A stretch of 64,000 bases of DNA. Source: an uncultured Thalassolituus sp. GTDB taxonomy: Bacteria > Pseudomonadota > Gammaproteobacteria > Pseudomonadales > Oceanobacteraceae. A program made the position numbers and the translations under genes. This document shows positions 31,485-39,986 of the stretch, one piece after another; the stretch's first letter is position 1, and each line of letters starts with the position of its first letter. The notes under the pieces were generated by a model. It was not told where the DNA came from, searched no databases, and saw only the letters and a list, made by a program, of their open reading frames with translations. The stretch lies in contig NZ_CATMFB010000003.1 of assembly GCF_950066645.1 (NCBI RefSeq), positions 62,001 to 126,000 of the forward strand. Direction: 5' to 3'.

Positions 31485-32591
31485 CAGATCCGGCACCTCG
31501 TGGTACCGCTCCAGCCAGTGCGCATACGGAGCCGGCAAGACCCACTCAGGGCGCTCAACCCCCAGAGTCCGCGCTGCCTGCAGAGGCCAGAAAGGGTTCG
31601 CCAGATGAGCCCGGCCAATCATGGCCAGATCAATCTGCTCATCACGGATGCCCTTGTCGGCAAGTCGGGGAGCGCCCAGCCCCCAGGCAGTCGCGACAGG
31701 CATGCCTGTTTCCTGACGCACGCGCTCTGCAAGAGGCAACATAAAGCCGGCTCCCCAGGGAATCTCCGCCATCGGAGTATTGAATCCGAGGGTGACGCTG
31801 ATGAAGTCTGCGCCGTGCTCTCTGAACTGCCTGATCAACCGGACAGACTCAAGGGTCGTGACATCATCATTGCCATCATATTCGGCAACGCCAAAACGAA
31901 TGGTGAGAGGCAGATTCTCCGGCCATGCTTCTCTGACATCATCCAGAGTTTCCAGCAGAAAACGTCCGCGTCCAGCCTCGTCACCGCCGTAGGCATCTGT
32001 GCGTTGATTTGCATGCGGAGAAAAGAAGCTCTGAGCCAGGTAACCGTGGGCAAAATGTAATTCCAGCCACTCGAAACCCGCCTTAGCGGCTCGCCGGGCA
32101 GCATTGGCAAACGCCGTCCGCACATCCGCAATATCTTCGATGCTCAGAGCCTCAGGGACGCGTGGCAGTCCACCACCAAACGCAACCGCTGACGGCCCAC
32201 GCGGCGTCCACGCTGAGGGGTCGGCCGGATCAATATGATCGTCGCCCTCCCAGGGACGGTGAGCACTGGCTTTGCGCCCCGCGTGAGCGATCTGAATACC
32301 GGGCACAGCTCCTGCATTTCTGATCTGACGGGCGACGCCAGCCAGCCCTTCGATATGGTCGTCACTCCACAGCCCCAGACAGGCGGGCGTAATCCGCCCC
32401 TCGGGCAATACGCCGGTTGCTTCGACAATCACCAGCCCCGCACCGCCGCGAGCCAGGCCCGCGTAATGCGACAGATGCCAGTCATTCACAAACCCGTCGG
32501 TCGCCATGTACTGGCACATCGGCGGCACCGCGATACGATTACGCAACTGCACGTCTTTTAAGCGGAATTCTGAAAACAGAGTATTTGTCAT
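31464..32591 (-). CDS. Old yellow enzyme family NADH:flavin oxidoreductase (YqjM-like)
   Basis: FMN-dependent ene-reductase of 375 residues that reduces activated C=C bonds. Early motifs RNRIAVPPMCQYMATDG and HYAGLARGGAGLVIVEATGV, then the active-site QIAHAGRKA (the His of AHAGRK) and HFAHGYLAQSFFSPHANQRTDAYGG are those of the YqjM/thermophilic-like group. The start at 32591 follows GGAGGGAA and overlaps the stop of the SRPBCC gene by four bases, so the two are coupled. Physiological substrate unknown. Confidence 0.92.
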   Translation of the reverse strand: MTNTLFSEFRLKDVQLRNRIAVPPMCQYMATDGFVNDWHLSHYAGLARGGAGLVIVEATGVLPEGRITPACLGLWSDDHIEGLAGVARQIRNAGAVPGIQIAHAGRKASAHRPWEGDDHIDPADPSAWTPRGPSAVAFGGGLPRVPEALSIEDIADVRTAFANAARRAAKAGFEWLELHFAHGYLAQSFFSPHANQRTDAYGGDEAGRGRFLLETLDDVREAWPENLPLTIRFGVAEYDGNDDVTTLESVRLIRQFREHGADFISVTLGFNTPMAEIPWGAGFMLPLAERVRQETGMPVATAWGLGAPRLADKGIRDEQIDLAMIGRAHLANPFWPLQAARTLGVERPEWVLPAPYAHWLERYHEVPDLSAEEVG

Positions 32592-33109
32592 AGCGCTTCC
32601 CTCCCGGCTGCTGCAACAAGTCCATCCAGCCATGCCTGATGCGCATTCAGCATCGGATTCGGCTGCTCCGCCGCAAGCTGCTGTGCAGGCACGCCGTTCT
32701 GGGTCTCCTGAGTCAGTACCCTCACCCTGCCATGGGGAAGCGCCTCGACGATCCATGCATGGTGAACATCCAGACGCTGCTCCTCATCTCCCTCAACCCA
32801 ACCGTGCCAGGCAATACGTCCGGGCTGGCCATCGCCCGGAGGCGTGAGCTCGGTTACTTCCCCCTCGACATCGAAGCCAAAGGTTACGAAACGGAAACGG
32901 GCACCCGCCGTCAGGGCAACACCCGCCTGTTCAGGCGCATCGTATATGAAAGGCTGCGAGGCATTGTGGTAGTAAGACGGCCAGAGCGAAGGCGTCGACA
33001 AGTGGCGCCATACCTCATCAAGATTCGCGTTGGCTGAGATCACTTCATTGGATACGAAGTTATCGGTCGTGCCGGGAAGGTAGCCTGCTGGCCAGATAAT
33101 TGAATGCAT
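32588..33109 (-). CDS. SRPBCC-fold (START-like) protein
   Basis: A 173-residue member of the START/Bet v1-like superfamily, which often binds hydrophobic small molecules. The N-terminal strand-helix (NEVISANANLDEVWRHLSTPSLWPSYYHNA) and the central beta region (GVALTAGARFRFVTFGFDVEGEVTEL) support the fold. It is translationally coupled to the OYE gene, suggesting that both act on the same compound. Its ribosome site lies inside a perfect hairpin (33114-33139). Confidence 0.78.
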   Translation of the reverse strand: MHSIIWPAGYLPGTTDNFVSNEVISANANLDEVWRHLSTPSLWPSYYHNASQPFIYDAPEQAGVALTAGARFRFVTFGFDVEGEVTELTPPGDGQPGRIAWHGWVEGDEEQRLDVHHAWIVEALPHGRVRVLTQETQNGVPAQQLAAEQPNPMLNAHQAWLDGLVAAAGREAL

Positions 33110-33113
33110 AATG

Positions 33114-33139
33114 CCTCCTCATAAGCGTGTATGAGGAGG
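33114..33139 (-). promoter_or_regulatory. Perfect hairpin covering the ribosome-binding site of the SRPBCC gene
   Basis: On the transcribed strand, ten-base perfect arms (CCTCCTCATA with TATGAGGAGG) enclose a six-base loop. The 3' arm contains the AGGAGG Shine-Dalgarno five bases before the ATG, so the folded RNA would hide the ribosome site. The same repeat in DNA could be an operator. See findings. Confidence 0.7.
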
Positions 33140-33203
33140 ATGAGCTACGTCATGATATTAATCTAATCAGTAATCGGTATTATTTATATCAGCTAAAATT
33201 ATA

Positions 33204-33623
33204 TCAGGCAGGGTGTGCCGCGTTGGCTGCCGCCTGCATGGTGCCTGCCAGCAGACCATACACTTCTGCCCAGGCATTGCGCACATCCGGAGTAAAGTGA
33301 TCGCCGAGGCCCTGCTCCAGGGTCCAGAGCAGCGCCTTGCCGACCGTTTCGTAATCTTTGTCCTTAACGCCGTAGTCTACGTGGCGCACGCCCAGTTCCT
33401 GCACGGCAGGTACAATTGCATCCAGGTTGTTCAGGCCATTCACGGCGATTCCGATCATTTTCATCAGCTTCGCCCCCTGCGCTTCCATATCCCCTTTGAA
33501 CAGGCTTTTCAGGGCCGGGTCGAGCTCGAACAGTTTTTTATAAAATAACTCCGCCGCCAGTGGAGCAATCGGCTCTACCTTTTTAAAACTGTCCTGAACG
33601 GTTGCAATCGTTTGCTGTTCCAT
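33204..33623 (-). CDS. Single-domain haemoglobin (Vitreoscilla type)
   Basis: A 139-residue globin. It aligns by eye with Vitreoscilla haemoglobin: AELFYKKLFELDP with Tyr at helix B10, MEAQGAKLM with Gln in the E helix, and ELGVRHVDYGV with proximal His81. No flavin reductase domain follows, so it is a stand-alone globin for oxygen or nitric-oxide handling. The ATG at 33623 has a good GAGGGAGA ribosome site; upstream in-frame codons cross a probable operator and were rejected. Upstream of the SRPBCC/OYE pair on the same strand but with a 94-base A+T-rich gap. Confidence 0.9.
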   Translation of the reverse strand: MEQQTIATVQDSFKKVEPIAPLAAELFYKKLFELDPALKSLFKGDMEAQGAKLMKMIGIAVNGLNNLDAIVPAVQELGVRHVDYGVKDKDYETVGKALLWTLEQGLGDHFTPDVRNAWAEVYGLLAGTMQAAANAAHPA

Positions 33624-33657
33624 TGTTGTCTCCCTCATTATCATGGTTGGCGCATTT

Positions 33658-33680
33658 AAGTGGCATTTTCTATGCCACTT
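33658..33680. promoter_or_regulatory. NsrR-like operator upstream of the globin gene
   Basis: A 23-base inverted repeat: AAGTGGCAT, five bases, ATGCCACTT, with perfect nine-base arms. Arrangement and length match the NsrR consensus AAGATGYATTT-N-AAATRCATCTT in outline (AAG..GCATTT and ATGC..CTT). It lies 34 bases before the globin ATG, where a repressor would block transcription. Inference: nitric-oxide-responsive control. Confidence 0.55.
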
Positions 33681-33903
33681 AATTATAGGGCAGCTCTGAA
33701 CGGCATATATACCTGCCTCACCACCTTTCTTTTTTTCAGTTTGTGACATCTCAGTGCAGAGGCTCGTCAGAAGCCCCAGTATGGCGCAAGTCGCTCACAG
33801 ACACGCCCTCAGACTCAGCCTCCGGACTATTCCATGTATTTTCCCTTCTGTCTGGCGGAACCTCATGATTAAATCGGCATAGTTAACACAAAGGACTCCC
33901 GCT

Positions 33904-35205
33904 TTGAACGACACCACCGCCTACGTGCAATGGTTCCGCCAGTCTTCACCCTATATCAACGCACACCGGGGAAAGACATTCGTCATCATGTTTGATGGTG
34001 ATGCACTGATGCATCCGAATTTTGACACTGTGATTCAGGATATTGCGCTGCTGAACAGTCTCGGAGTCCGGCTCGTGTTGGTGCATGGCGCCCGTCCACA
34101 GATCGATGCCGTACTGGAACGCCTGGATATATCCAGTAACTTCCACAACGATCTGCGCATCACGGACAGCGAAGCACTGCGCGCAGTAAAAGCGGCGGTG
34201 GGTATGGTCAAAGCAGATATCGAATCGCGTCTGTCACTCGGTATCCCGGGCTCTCCTATGCATGGCTCACGGATTCGTGTCGTGAGTGGCAATTTCGTGA
34301 CCGCCAAACCTCTCGGGGTCATCGATGGCGTTGATTTCCAGCACACGGGGGAAGTCCGCAGAGTCGAACATCAGGCGGTCAACAGTCTGCTCGACCAGCA
34401 GAACGTTGTTCTCTTATCCTGCTCTGGGTACTCACCGTCCGGAGAAATGTTCAACCTGGGCGTTGAGGATGTCGCTTACCACGCGGCCACCAGCCTGCGC
34501 GCCGACAAGCTGATTGCTTTCAATGCCGGCGAAGGACTGCTGGATGACAGTGGTGAGCCGATCAAAGAGCTGACCTGCCGTCAGCTGGAGCTGCATCTGC
34601 CAGAATTAAAAGGTAGTCAGCGCTGGCAGGCCGATATGGCAATGCGATGTGTGCGTCAGGGTGTCCCCCGCGTCCATCTCATCAGCTACGAAACCGACGG
34701 GGCACTGCTACAGGAACTCTTCACCCGTGAAGGTAAAGGTACGCTGGTCAGCCAGGATGCCTATGATCAGTTACGGGCCGCCAATATCGACGATGTTGCG
34801 GGCATTCTTGATCTGCTGCGCCCGCTGGAAGAGCAGGGCGTGCTGGTACGACGTTCGCGCGAACTACTGGAAAATGAAATTCATCGCTTTTTCGTGATTG
34901 AGCGCGATGGCCTGATTACCGCCTGCGCAGCGGTGTATCCCTATTCTGAAGATCAGGCAGAACTGGCCTGCGTGGCTGTTCATGGTGACTATCGGGGCAG
35001 CAACCGCGGACAACGCCTGCTTGAGCAGATAGAACAGGAAGCCCGCCGTCGCAATCTGAAACAACTGTTTGTGCTGACGACGCGGACCGCGCACTGGTTT
35101 GTAGAGCACGGTTTTAAAGCGGGCCAGGTGAGTGAGCTGCCGCAGGAAAAACAGAAGCTGTATAACTACCAGCGTAATTCCAAGGTATTTTTTAAAACCC
35201 TGTAA
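33904..35205 (+). CDS. argA: N-acetylglutamate synthase (ArgA)
   Basis: First enzyme of arginine synthesis, acetylating glutamate with acetyl-CoA. The 433-residue product has an N-terminal amino-acid-kinase-like regulatory domain (~20-285, with MFDGDALMHPNFDTVIQDIALLNSLGVRLVLVHGARPQ) and a C-terminal GNAT domain (~290-433, with ACVAVHGDYRGSNRGQRLLEQIEQEA). It starts with TTG at 33904, nine bases after AAAGGA; no ATG alternative fits the family start. Arginine feedback inhibition is expected for this architecture. Confidence 0.95.
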   Translation: MNDTTAYVQWFRQSSPYINAHRGKTFVIMFDGDALMHPNFDTVIQDIALLNSLGVRLVLVHGARPQIDAVLERLDISSNFHNDLRITDSEALRAVKAAVGMVKADIESRLSLGIPGSPMHGSRIRVVSGNFVTAKPLGVIDGVDFQHTGEVRRVEHQAVNSLLDQQNVVLLSCSGYSPSGEMFNLGVEDVAYHAATSLRADKLIAFNAGEGLLDDSGEPIKELTCRQLELHLPELKGSQRWQADMAMRCVRQGVPRVHLISYETDGALLQELFTREGKGTLVSQDAYDQLRAANIDDVAGILDLLRPLEEQGVLVRRSRELLENEIHRFFVIERDGLITACAAVYPYSEDQAELACVAVHGDYRGSNRGQRLLEQIEQEARRRNLKQLFVLTTRTAHWFVEHGFKAGQVSELPQEKQKLYNYQRNSKVFFKTL

Positions 35206-35211
35206 CTGACC

Positions 35212-35967
35212 ATGATGGATCTGAGCCACCTCGGCAAGGAAGTGCATCGTCGCTACGATGAGCTGGGTATTATTCAGGTATTTGACGATGGCAATAAACG
35301 CTATCTGAGTTTCGGGACGGCCGATGAGCAGAGCTGCCAGCTCCGCTCACGGCCGGATCAGCCTCAGCACGAATATACCCGCGCGATGTTCGCCATTATT
35401 ACACTGCTCAATGAACCACAGCGGGCCGCAGTGCTCGGGGTCGGTGGCGGCGTACTGATCCGCGCATTATTCAGTTATTTTCATACTCTGCATATAGATG
35501 CCGTCGACCTTCGCCGCGCAGTCATTCTGATTGCCCAGCAACATTTCGGCTTACCGCGGGACCTCCGCATTCAGGCTGTCCACCTGCCCGCCACGGATTA
35601 TCTTAAACAGGCATCTCCGGGTTCACTCAATGTGCTGTTCAGTGATCTGTACCTCGCGGAAGGGCTGGATAAGAGCCAGCTATGCAATGATTATCTGCAG
35701 CTCTGCGCAAGTGCTCTCGCGGACGACGGTTGGCTGGTATTGAATCTGTGGAAAGAACATCGCGAAGATGGCCGCATGTTGCCGCTGCTGCGCCATCACT
35801 TTGCAACCGTTCTGCATGCCACAACGATGGACGGCAACTGGATTGTCTGGGCGAATAAATCTCAGATCACGATGGATAAAAAAGAGATCAGGCAGCAAGC
35901 TAAGCGACTCAGTGCCTCTCTGGGCTTTAACCTCTGGCAGGCTGCCAGAGGTTTCTTCCGCCATTGA
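35212..35967 (+). CDS. Spermidine-synthase-like protein
   Basis: A 251-residue class I methyltransferase-fold protein of the aminopropyltransferase group. The SAM-type loop is AVLGVGGGVLIRAL (~80-93) and the acidic residue binding the ribose is in IDAVDLRRAVI. In spermidine synthases the catalytic strand reads D-x-x-D (e.g. SDCTDP); here it is FSDLYLAEGL, keeping the first Asp but not the second, which binds the diamine. It may therefore use another substrate or be a methyltransferase-like protein. It follows argA by six bases, so it is cotranscribed with it. Confidence 0.75.
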   Translation: MMDLSHLGKEVHRRYDELGIIQVFDDGNKRYLSFGTADEQSCQLRSRPDQPQHEYTRAMFAIITLLNEPQRAAVLGVGGGVLIRALFSYFHTLHIDAVDLRRAVILIAQQHFGLPRDLRIQAVHLPATDYLKQASPGSLNVLFSDLYLAEGLDKSQLCNDYLQLCASALADDGWLVLNLWKEHREDGRMLPLLRHHFATVLHATTMDGNWIVWANKSQITMDKKEIRQQAKRLSASLGFNLWQAARGFFRH

Positions 35968-35968
35968 T

Positions 35969-36691
35969 TCAGAAAGGATCGAAGCGGTAAAGCCAGGCGT
36001 AAGAAATACCGACGTAAGAAAAGTTGCCGATACTGTCATTGCCGTACTCAGGCACGTACGACACACCAATACGATGCTGGTCGGCAATCACAGTACCGAC
36101 TTCCAGTGAATAGGCAAAATCAACGGAAGCACCCGTTTCATCGCCGACATTGTTCAGAGCCAGATCATTGTCTGTCCCTGATACAAGAATATTATAATAA
36201 GCCAGATTATTATTTATCTGGCTCGGCGTTAATGTCCTGTCTCCGAATTGCGCAGATGTAAAAGTGAAATCAAAGTCCGTCCGGATAACACCGAGACCGA
36301 CGGCGGCAAAAATATCAATGGCACTGCTCAGCGGCAGGCGATACATCGCATTTACCCGGACACTCTGTCGGCTGAAGCTGTCACTGTAGCTACAGACCAG
36401 ATCGTTACCTTCCGGATTGAGAAACGTCACTCTGCCCTCAATACACACGGCTTTCACCGTTTCTTCAGAATCAGGCGACACACCTGCTTCAAGTTCCAGT
36501 ACCCAGTTACGGGTCAGGTTCAGTCCGAGACGCCCCTGATACATCAGGGTGGTGCGGTCTTCGGAGCGACCATCGGTCGACAAGACACCGTATTGGATAC
36601 CCCCTCCGATATATTGCGAGGTATCTGCCAATGCCTGATAAGGTGCTGCCAGGAAAACTCCGAGCGATAGACTGGTAATTATTTTTTTCAT
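35969..36691 (-). CDS. Outer-membrane beta-barrel protein
   Basis: A 240-residue exported protein. The signal peptide MKKIITSLSLGVFLAAPYQALA is followed by alternating strands (SQYIGGGIQYGVL, LMYQGRLGLNLTRNWVLELEAGV, VRVNAMYRLPLSSAIDIFAAVGLGVIRTDF) and a C-terminal Phe (AWLYRFDPF), the usual BamA recognition end. It looks like the OmpA/OmpW-type eight-stranded barrel. The ATG at 36691 was chosen because the signal peptide starts there. Converges with the spermidine-synthase-like gene. Confidence 0.8.
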   Translation of the reverse strand: MKKIITSLSLGVFLAAPYQALADTSQYIGGGIQYGVLSTDGRSEDRTTLMYQGRLGLNLTRNWVLELEAGVSPDSEETVKAVCIEGRVTFLNPEGNDLVCSYSDSFSRQSVRVNAMYRLPLSSAIDIFAAVGLGVIRTDFDFTFTSAQFGDRTLTPSQINNNLAYYNILVSGTDNDLALNNVGDETGASVDFAYSLEVGTVIADQHRIGVSYVPEYGNDSIGNFSYVGISYAWLYRFDPF

Positions 36692-36830
36692 ACTGCAACC
36701 AGAAACGAGTGAGACAGACCACAAGATGTCGTGTATCCATGATCAGGTCAAGTACACCATCGCTTGCCTGTGACACCGACCTCGGGTAGCGTTCGCCAGC
36801 GATAATGATAAAAAGTTCAGGATATATCTC

Positions 36831-37694
36831 ATGTTTGAAACTCTGGTGCGTACCGCACTCCCCATCGCCCTGATTCTGATCATGACCGGCGTCGGCATGG
36901 GCCTGACGACCGCAGACTTCCGGCGGGTAATTCAGCAACCGAAAGCCTTTTTCGTCGGTGCTGTCTGTCAGATGTTGCTGCTTCCTCTTATTGCGGTTGG
37001 AATTATTGCCCTCACAGGGCTTACCGGCCCGGTAGCGATTGGCCTGTTTATTCTGGCTCTCTGCCCGGGTGGCGCCACTTCCAACATGTACACCCTGCTG
37101 GCGCGGGGCGATGTCGGCCTATCCGTGTCTCTGACGGCAGTCATTGGATTTATTACCCCTTTCACCATTCCAATCCTCGGCGCCTGGGCGCTACAGCACT
37201 ATGGTGTGGCCGGGCAGACGTTCGAATTACCGTTATTTGATACCTGGAAAACCCTGATTATCGTGACGGTCCTTCCGGTGATTATTGGCATGATCATCCG
37301 CCACTATGCGACAGGATTCGCTCAGAAGGCCGAGCCCTGGGTGTCACGTTTTTCCGTTATCGTGCTGGCTCTGGTGATTGCTTCAATATGCGTCAGCCTG
37401 GGTGCCCGATTGATCGAATTTGCCCTGCTCTCAGGTCCGGCAGCTCTGCTACTGAACCTGATTACCATGGCGTTGGGCTACGTGGCCGGTAATGCGCTGC
37501 TGCATCATGAAGATCAGGCGCGTACGATCAGTATTGAGGTCGGTCTGCAGAACGGTACTCTGGCACTGATGATTATCACCACGATTCTCCAGAGCCCAGA
37601 AATGGCTGTCGCCCCGAGCATCTACAGCCTGTTGATGTTTGTTACCGCTACGCTGTTCACTCTCTGGGTACGTAAGCGTCCACTTACCGCCTGA
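36831..37694 (+). CDS. Bile acid:sodium symporter (BASS) family transporter
   Basis: A 287-residue membrane transporter with nine or ten predicted segments. The signatures LCPGGATSNMYTLLARGDVGLSVSLTA (about 76-102) and EVGLQNGTLALMI near residue 234 are the two conserved sodium-site regions of the BASS family. Substrate unknown; bacterial members carry bile acids, pantoate or other organic anions. Single gene, divergent from the outer-membrane protein and followed by a hairpin. Confidence 0.88.
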   Translation: MFETLVRTALPIALILIMTGVGMGLTTADFRRVIQQPKAFFVGAVCQMLLLPLIAVGIIALTGLTGPVAIGLFILALCPGGATSNMYTLLARGDVGLSVSLTAVIGFITPFTIPILGAWALQHYGVAGQTFELPLFDTWKTLIIVTVLPVIIGMIIRHYATGFAQKAEPWVSRFSVIVLALVIASICVSLGARLIEFALLSGPAALLLNLITMALGYVAGNALLHHEDQARTISIEVGLQNGTLALMIITTILQSPEMAVAPSIYSLLMFVTATLFTLWVRKRPLTA

Positions 37695-37705
37695 ACAGAC
37701 AATCC

Positions 37706-37731
37706 GCTCTGTTGCAGCCCTGCAACAGAGC
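37706..37731 (+). terminator. Hairpin after the BASS transporter gene
   Basis: GCTCTGTTGCA/TGCAACAGAGC, an 11-bp perfect stem with a four-base loop, 11 bases after the stop; no T tract follows. Possibly a rho-dependent end or stabiliser. Confidence 0.5.
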
Positions 37732-37819
37732 CTCGTCACTGCTGCCAATGCGTACGGAGCACATTCGGGTACCATCGCGCCCCTGAATGTGAACCCACTA
37801 ACCGGAAGCTTTGTTGTTT

Positions 37820-38335
37820 ATGCTGTCCCAGATCATCACGTCCATCATCAAACGTAACGAACCGGCAACCATTGCTCCACTCGGCACCAGTGTTGTCTCA
37901 GGTCGGGTACTGCCACACCAGATAGACTACAACCTGCACATGAACAATGCTAAGTACCTGAACATACTTGAGCGTTCCCGCTGGGTACTGTTCCGGGAGA
38001 ATGGCTGGTTCCGTCATTTCTTCAATAAGCGCCTGAACCTGGTGGTCGCATCACTGGAAATCACCTTTATCCGCGAGCTGAATCTTTTTTCAAAATACGA
38101 AGTGCATACCCGCATCATGAGCTGGGATGAAAAATATGTGTATTTTGAGCACCGCATCATGGTGAAGGGAAAACTCTGCGGCCACGCTCTGGTGAAGATG
38201 GCAGGCATCCGCAAAGGCAAGCGTGCTTTCTGTGCGGAAATCTGTGACACCGTTGGTATCGATTATCAGGATGCCACCGCCTATACAGTGATCGACCACT
38301 GGGCGGCGATGACACAGGCAAAACGCGATATCTGA
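37820..38335 (+). CDS. Thioesterase-superfamily (hotdog) protein
   Basis: A 171-residue hotdog protein of the 4HBT-like group. The phrase QIDYNLHMNNAKYLNILERSRW is the active-site region of the acyl-CoA thioesterase / THEM6-like family (the usual Asp is in the IDYN part). RIMSWDEKYVYFEHRIMV follows as the central strand. ATG at 37820 is preferred over two TTG codons nine bases upstream. Substrate unknown. Convergent with the DUF1254 gene. Confidence 0.8.
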   Translation: MLSQIITSIIKRNEPATIAPLGTSVVSGRVLPHQIDYNLHMNNAKYLNILERSRWVLFRENGWFRHFFNKRLNLVVASLEITFIRELNLFSKYEVHTRIMSWDEKYVYFEHRIMVKGKLCGHALVKMAGIRKGKRAFCAEICDTVGIDYQDATAYTVIDHWAAMTQAKRDI

Positions 38336-38341
38336 CATAAG

Positions 38342-38369
38342 AAAGTGGTGAGCATCTGCTCACCACTTT
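38342..38369. terminator. Terminator between convergent genes
   Basis: AAAGTGGTGAGCA/TGCTCACCACTTT, a perfect 13-bp stem with a two-base loop, placed exactly between the thioesterase and DUF1254 genes; short T/A tracts lie on both sides. Confidence 0.75.
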
Positions 38370-38375
38370 ACTTCG

Positions 38376-39788
38376 TTATTCCCGGATAAGTTCCGGTATT
38401 TCCCATTCATTTTTCAGAATCTCATCCCTCGGATCGTAGAATCTCAGCGTCAGCTGAAAATCCCCCGCGGGCACGGGCAACCAGTTGCTCAGCGGTATCC
38501 CCTGAGGCGGAAGATGCGACAGGATAACGGTAACCTTGCCATCGTCTTCGACAAGACCCGTATTCGTTCCGACCGCATAACGCTCTATCCCCAGGCCTGC
38601 AGCCATCTCATTGACCGCCAGAAAGCCATTGTCCTGATAGACCGTCATGGACCAGAACGCGTCCACCGGTGGCAGATCATCCGCATTCATTGTGAAGGTG
38701 TAGGTGTTCTGACCATTGAGGCGCATGCGGTTCGCATCACGCATCGTGTTCTGATAGGTGGCGTATTCATTTTTATTCGCTCCGAAGCCAACCTGCGCGA
38801 CCACAGCACGAATAAAGTACCGACGACCATAATCCCCCAGAGGGACCGCGTCGGGATCAGGACCCCAGCCCTTCAGGCCAAGCATACTGATGGCGCCATC
38901 TAGGCTCGCCTGGGCCATGGCCGTCCCGATATCGAGCTGTGTATTCTCGAGTCTGTTACGCCTTGGCTCCTGACCGCGAGCATCAGCAATCAAGCCGGCA
39001 GCCTGTAACTGACTGACCATCCAGCGATCTTCAGCCGGGGGCGGATTATCCTGCATCAGCTGGGACAGACGCTGGAAAAACTCATCCCCTGAAAGGTCTT
39101 TCACAACCTCAATCGGAGGTGTGCGCTCGTTGTCACCCTTACAATTGATCTCAGCAAACGGTGGCGGTGAAGCCCGCCGTGTACTCAGAGTAAACTGATC
39201 CTGAATCGCATGAACTGCCGACAGGTCTTCACCCTCGAGTATTTCGGTACGTCCGATAATCCACACCAGATCGGTCGGTGAATCAATCCGCTGGTAGCCA
39301 CGGGGAACACGCCCCCGCCAGCCCGGGCCGGTAATAAAGTAGTGCCCTTCTTCTGCTCCATGACTCTGAGTACCCACCCCTGCAAAGTTATTCGACCAGG
39401 CATCCACTAATGCCATAAGAATATACCGGTCAGAAACAGCGGGCATATCGAGCAGCACCGGCCCGCTGGAGAGATCGAGCATTGCCGAGGAATACAGGGT
39501 ATCGACATTCGGGCGGACAACGGCTTTAAAGCGTTCGTCCGGTATTTCATACACGTGCTTGAAGGTATTTATATCCGCTCCCAGACTGCACGAGCGTTCC
39601 GGCCCGGTCATGCCGTCGAGGGTTTCACCCATTAATACGATGGGAAATCCATAGACGTATCCCATTGCTGCACTCGTCGCCAGCGACGAGGCTTTGACCG
39701 TAACAGGCAATACCAGCAGAAGCAGGCAACCCATCGCTATTCCAGAGAGGGGTCTCTGCAGACTCCTCAGACTCAGTAACCTTTCCAT
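38376..39788 (-). CDS. Exported DUF1254/DUF1214 protein
   Basis: A 470-residue secreted protein of unknown function. The signal peptide (SGIAMGCLLLLVLPVTVKAS) is followed by the DUF1254 pattern YVYGFPIVLMGET and RPNVDTLYSSAMLDLSSGPVLLDMP, then by the DUF1214 pattern (DAFWSMTVYQDNGFL, LPVPAGDFQLTLRFYDP) near the C-terminus. Such proteins are common, often in several copies, in environmental proteobacteria without a clear role. Start at 39788 with a good AAAGGAT ribosome site. Divergent from an AraC-type regulator that may control it. Confidence 0.85.
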   Translation of the reverse strand: MERLLSLRSLQRPLSGIAMGCLLLLVLPVTVKASSLATSAAMGYVYGFPIVLMGETLDGMTGPERSCSLGADINTFKHVYEIPDERFKAVVRPNVDTLYSSAMLDLSSGPVLLDMPAVSDRYILMALVDAWSNNFAGVGTQSHGAEEGHYFITGPGWRGRVPRGYQRIDSPTDLVWIIGRTEILEGEDLSAVHAIQDQFTLSTRRASPPPFAEINCKGDNERTPPIEVVKDLSGDEFFQRLSQLMQDNPPPAEDRWMVSQLQAAGLIADARGQEPRRNRLENTQLDIGTAMAQASLDGAISMLGLKGWGPDPDAVPLGDYGRRYFIRAVVAQVGFGANKNEYATYQNTMRDANRMRLNGQNTYTFTMNADDLPPVDAFWSMTVYQDNGFLAVNEMAAGLGIERYAVGTNTGLVEDDGKVTVILSHLPPQGIPLSNWLPVPAGDFQLTLRFYDPRDEILKNEWEIPELIRE

Positions 39789-39986
39789 ATTGTTATCCTT
39801 TTTATTTGGGATGCACGACAACGCCGTGCTGATCAACAGGCTAGGTGAGAGCGTTCTGCGAAGTTATTACCATTTGAGACAGACACAGGAGTCATTGGCG
39901 AACCACGATTATATTTTTGTAACATTGGATTTCAGCCGTGATAACGGACAGGCACAATTCTAAGTAAATCTGAGACGGACAAGGAC

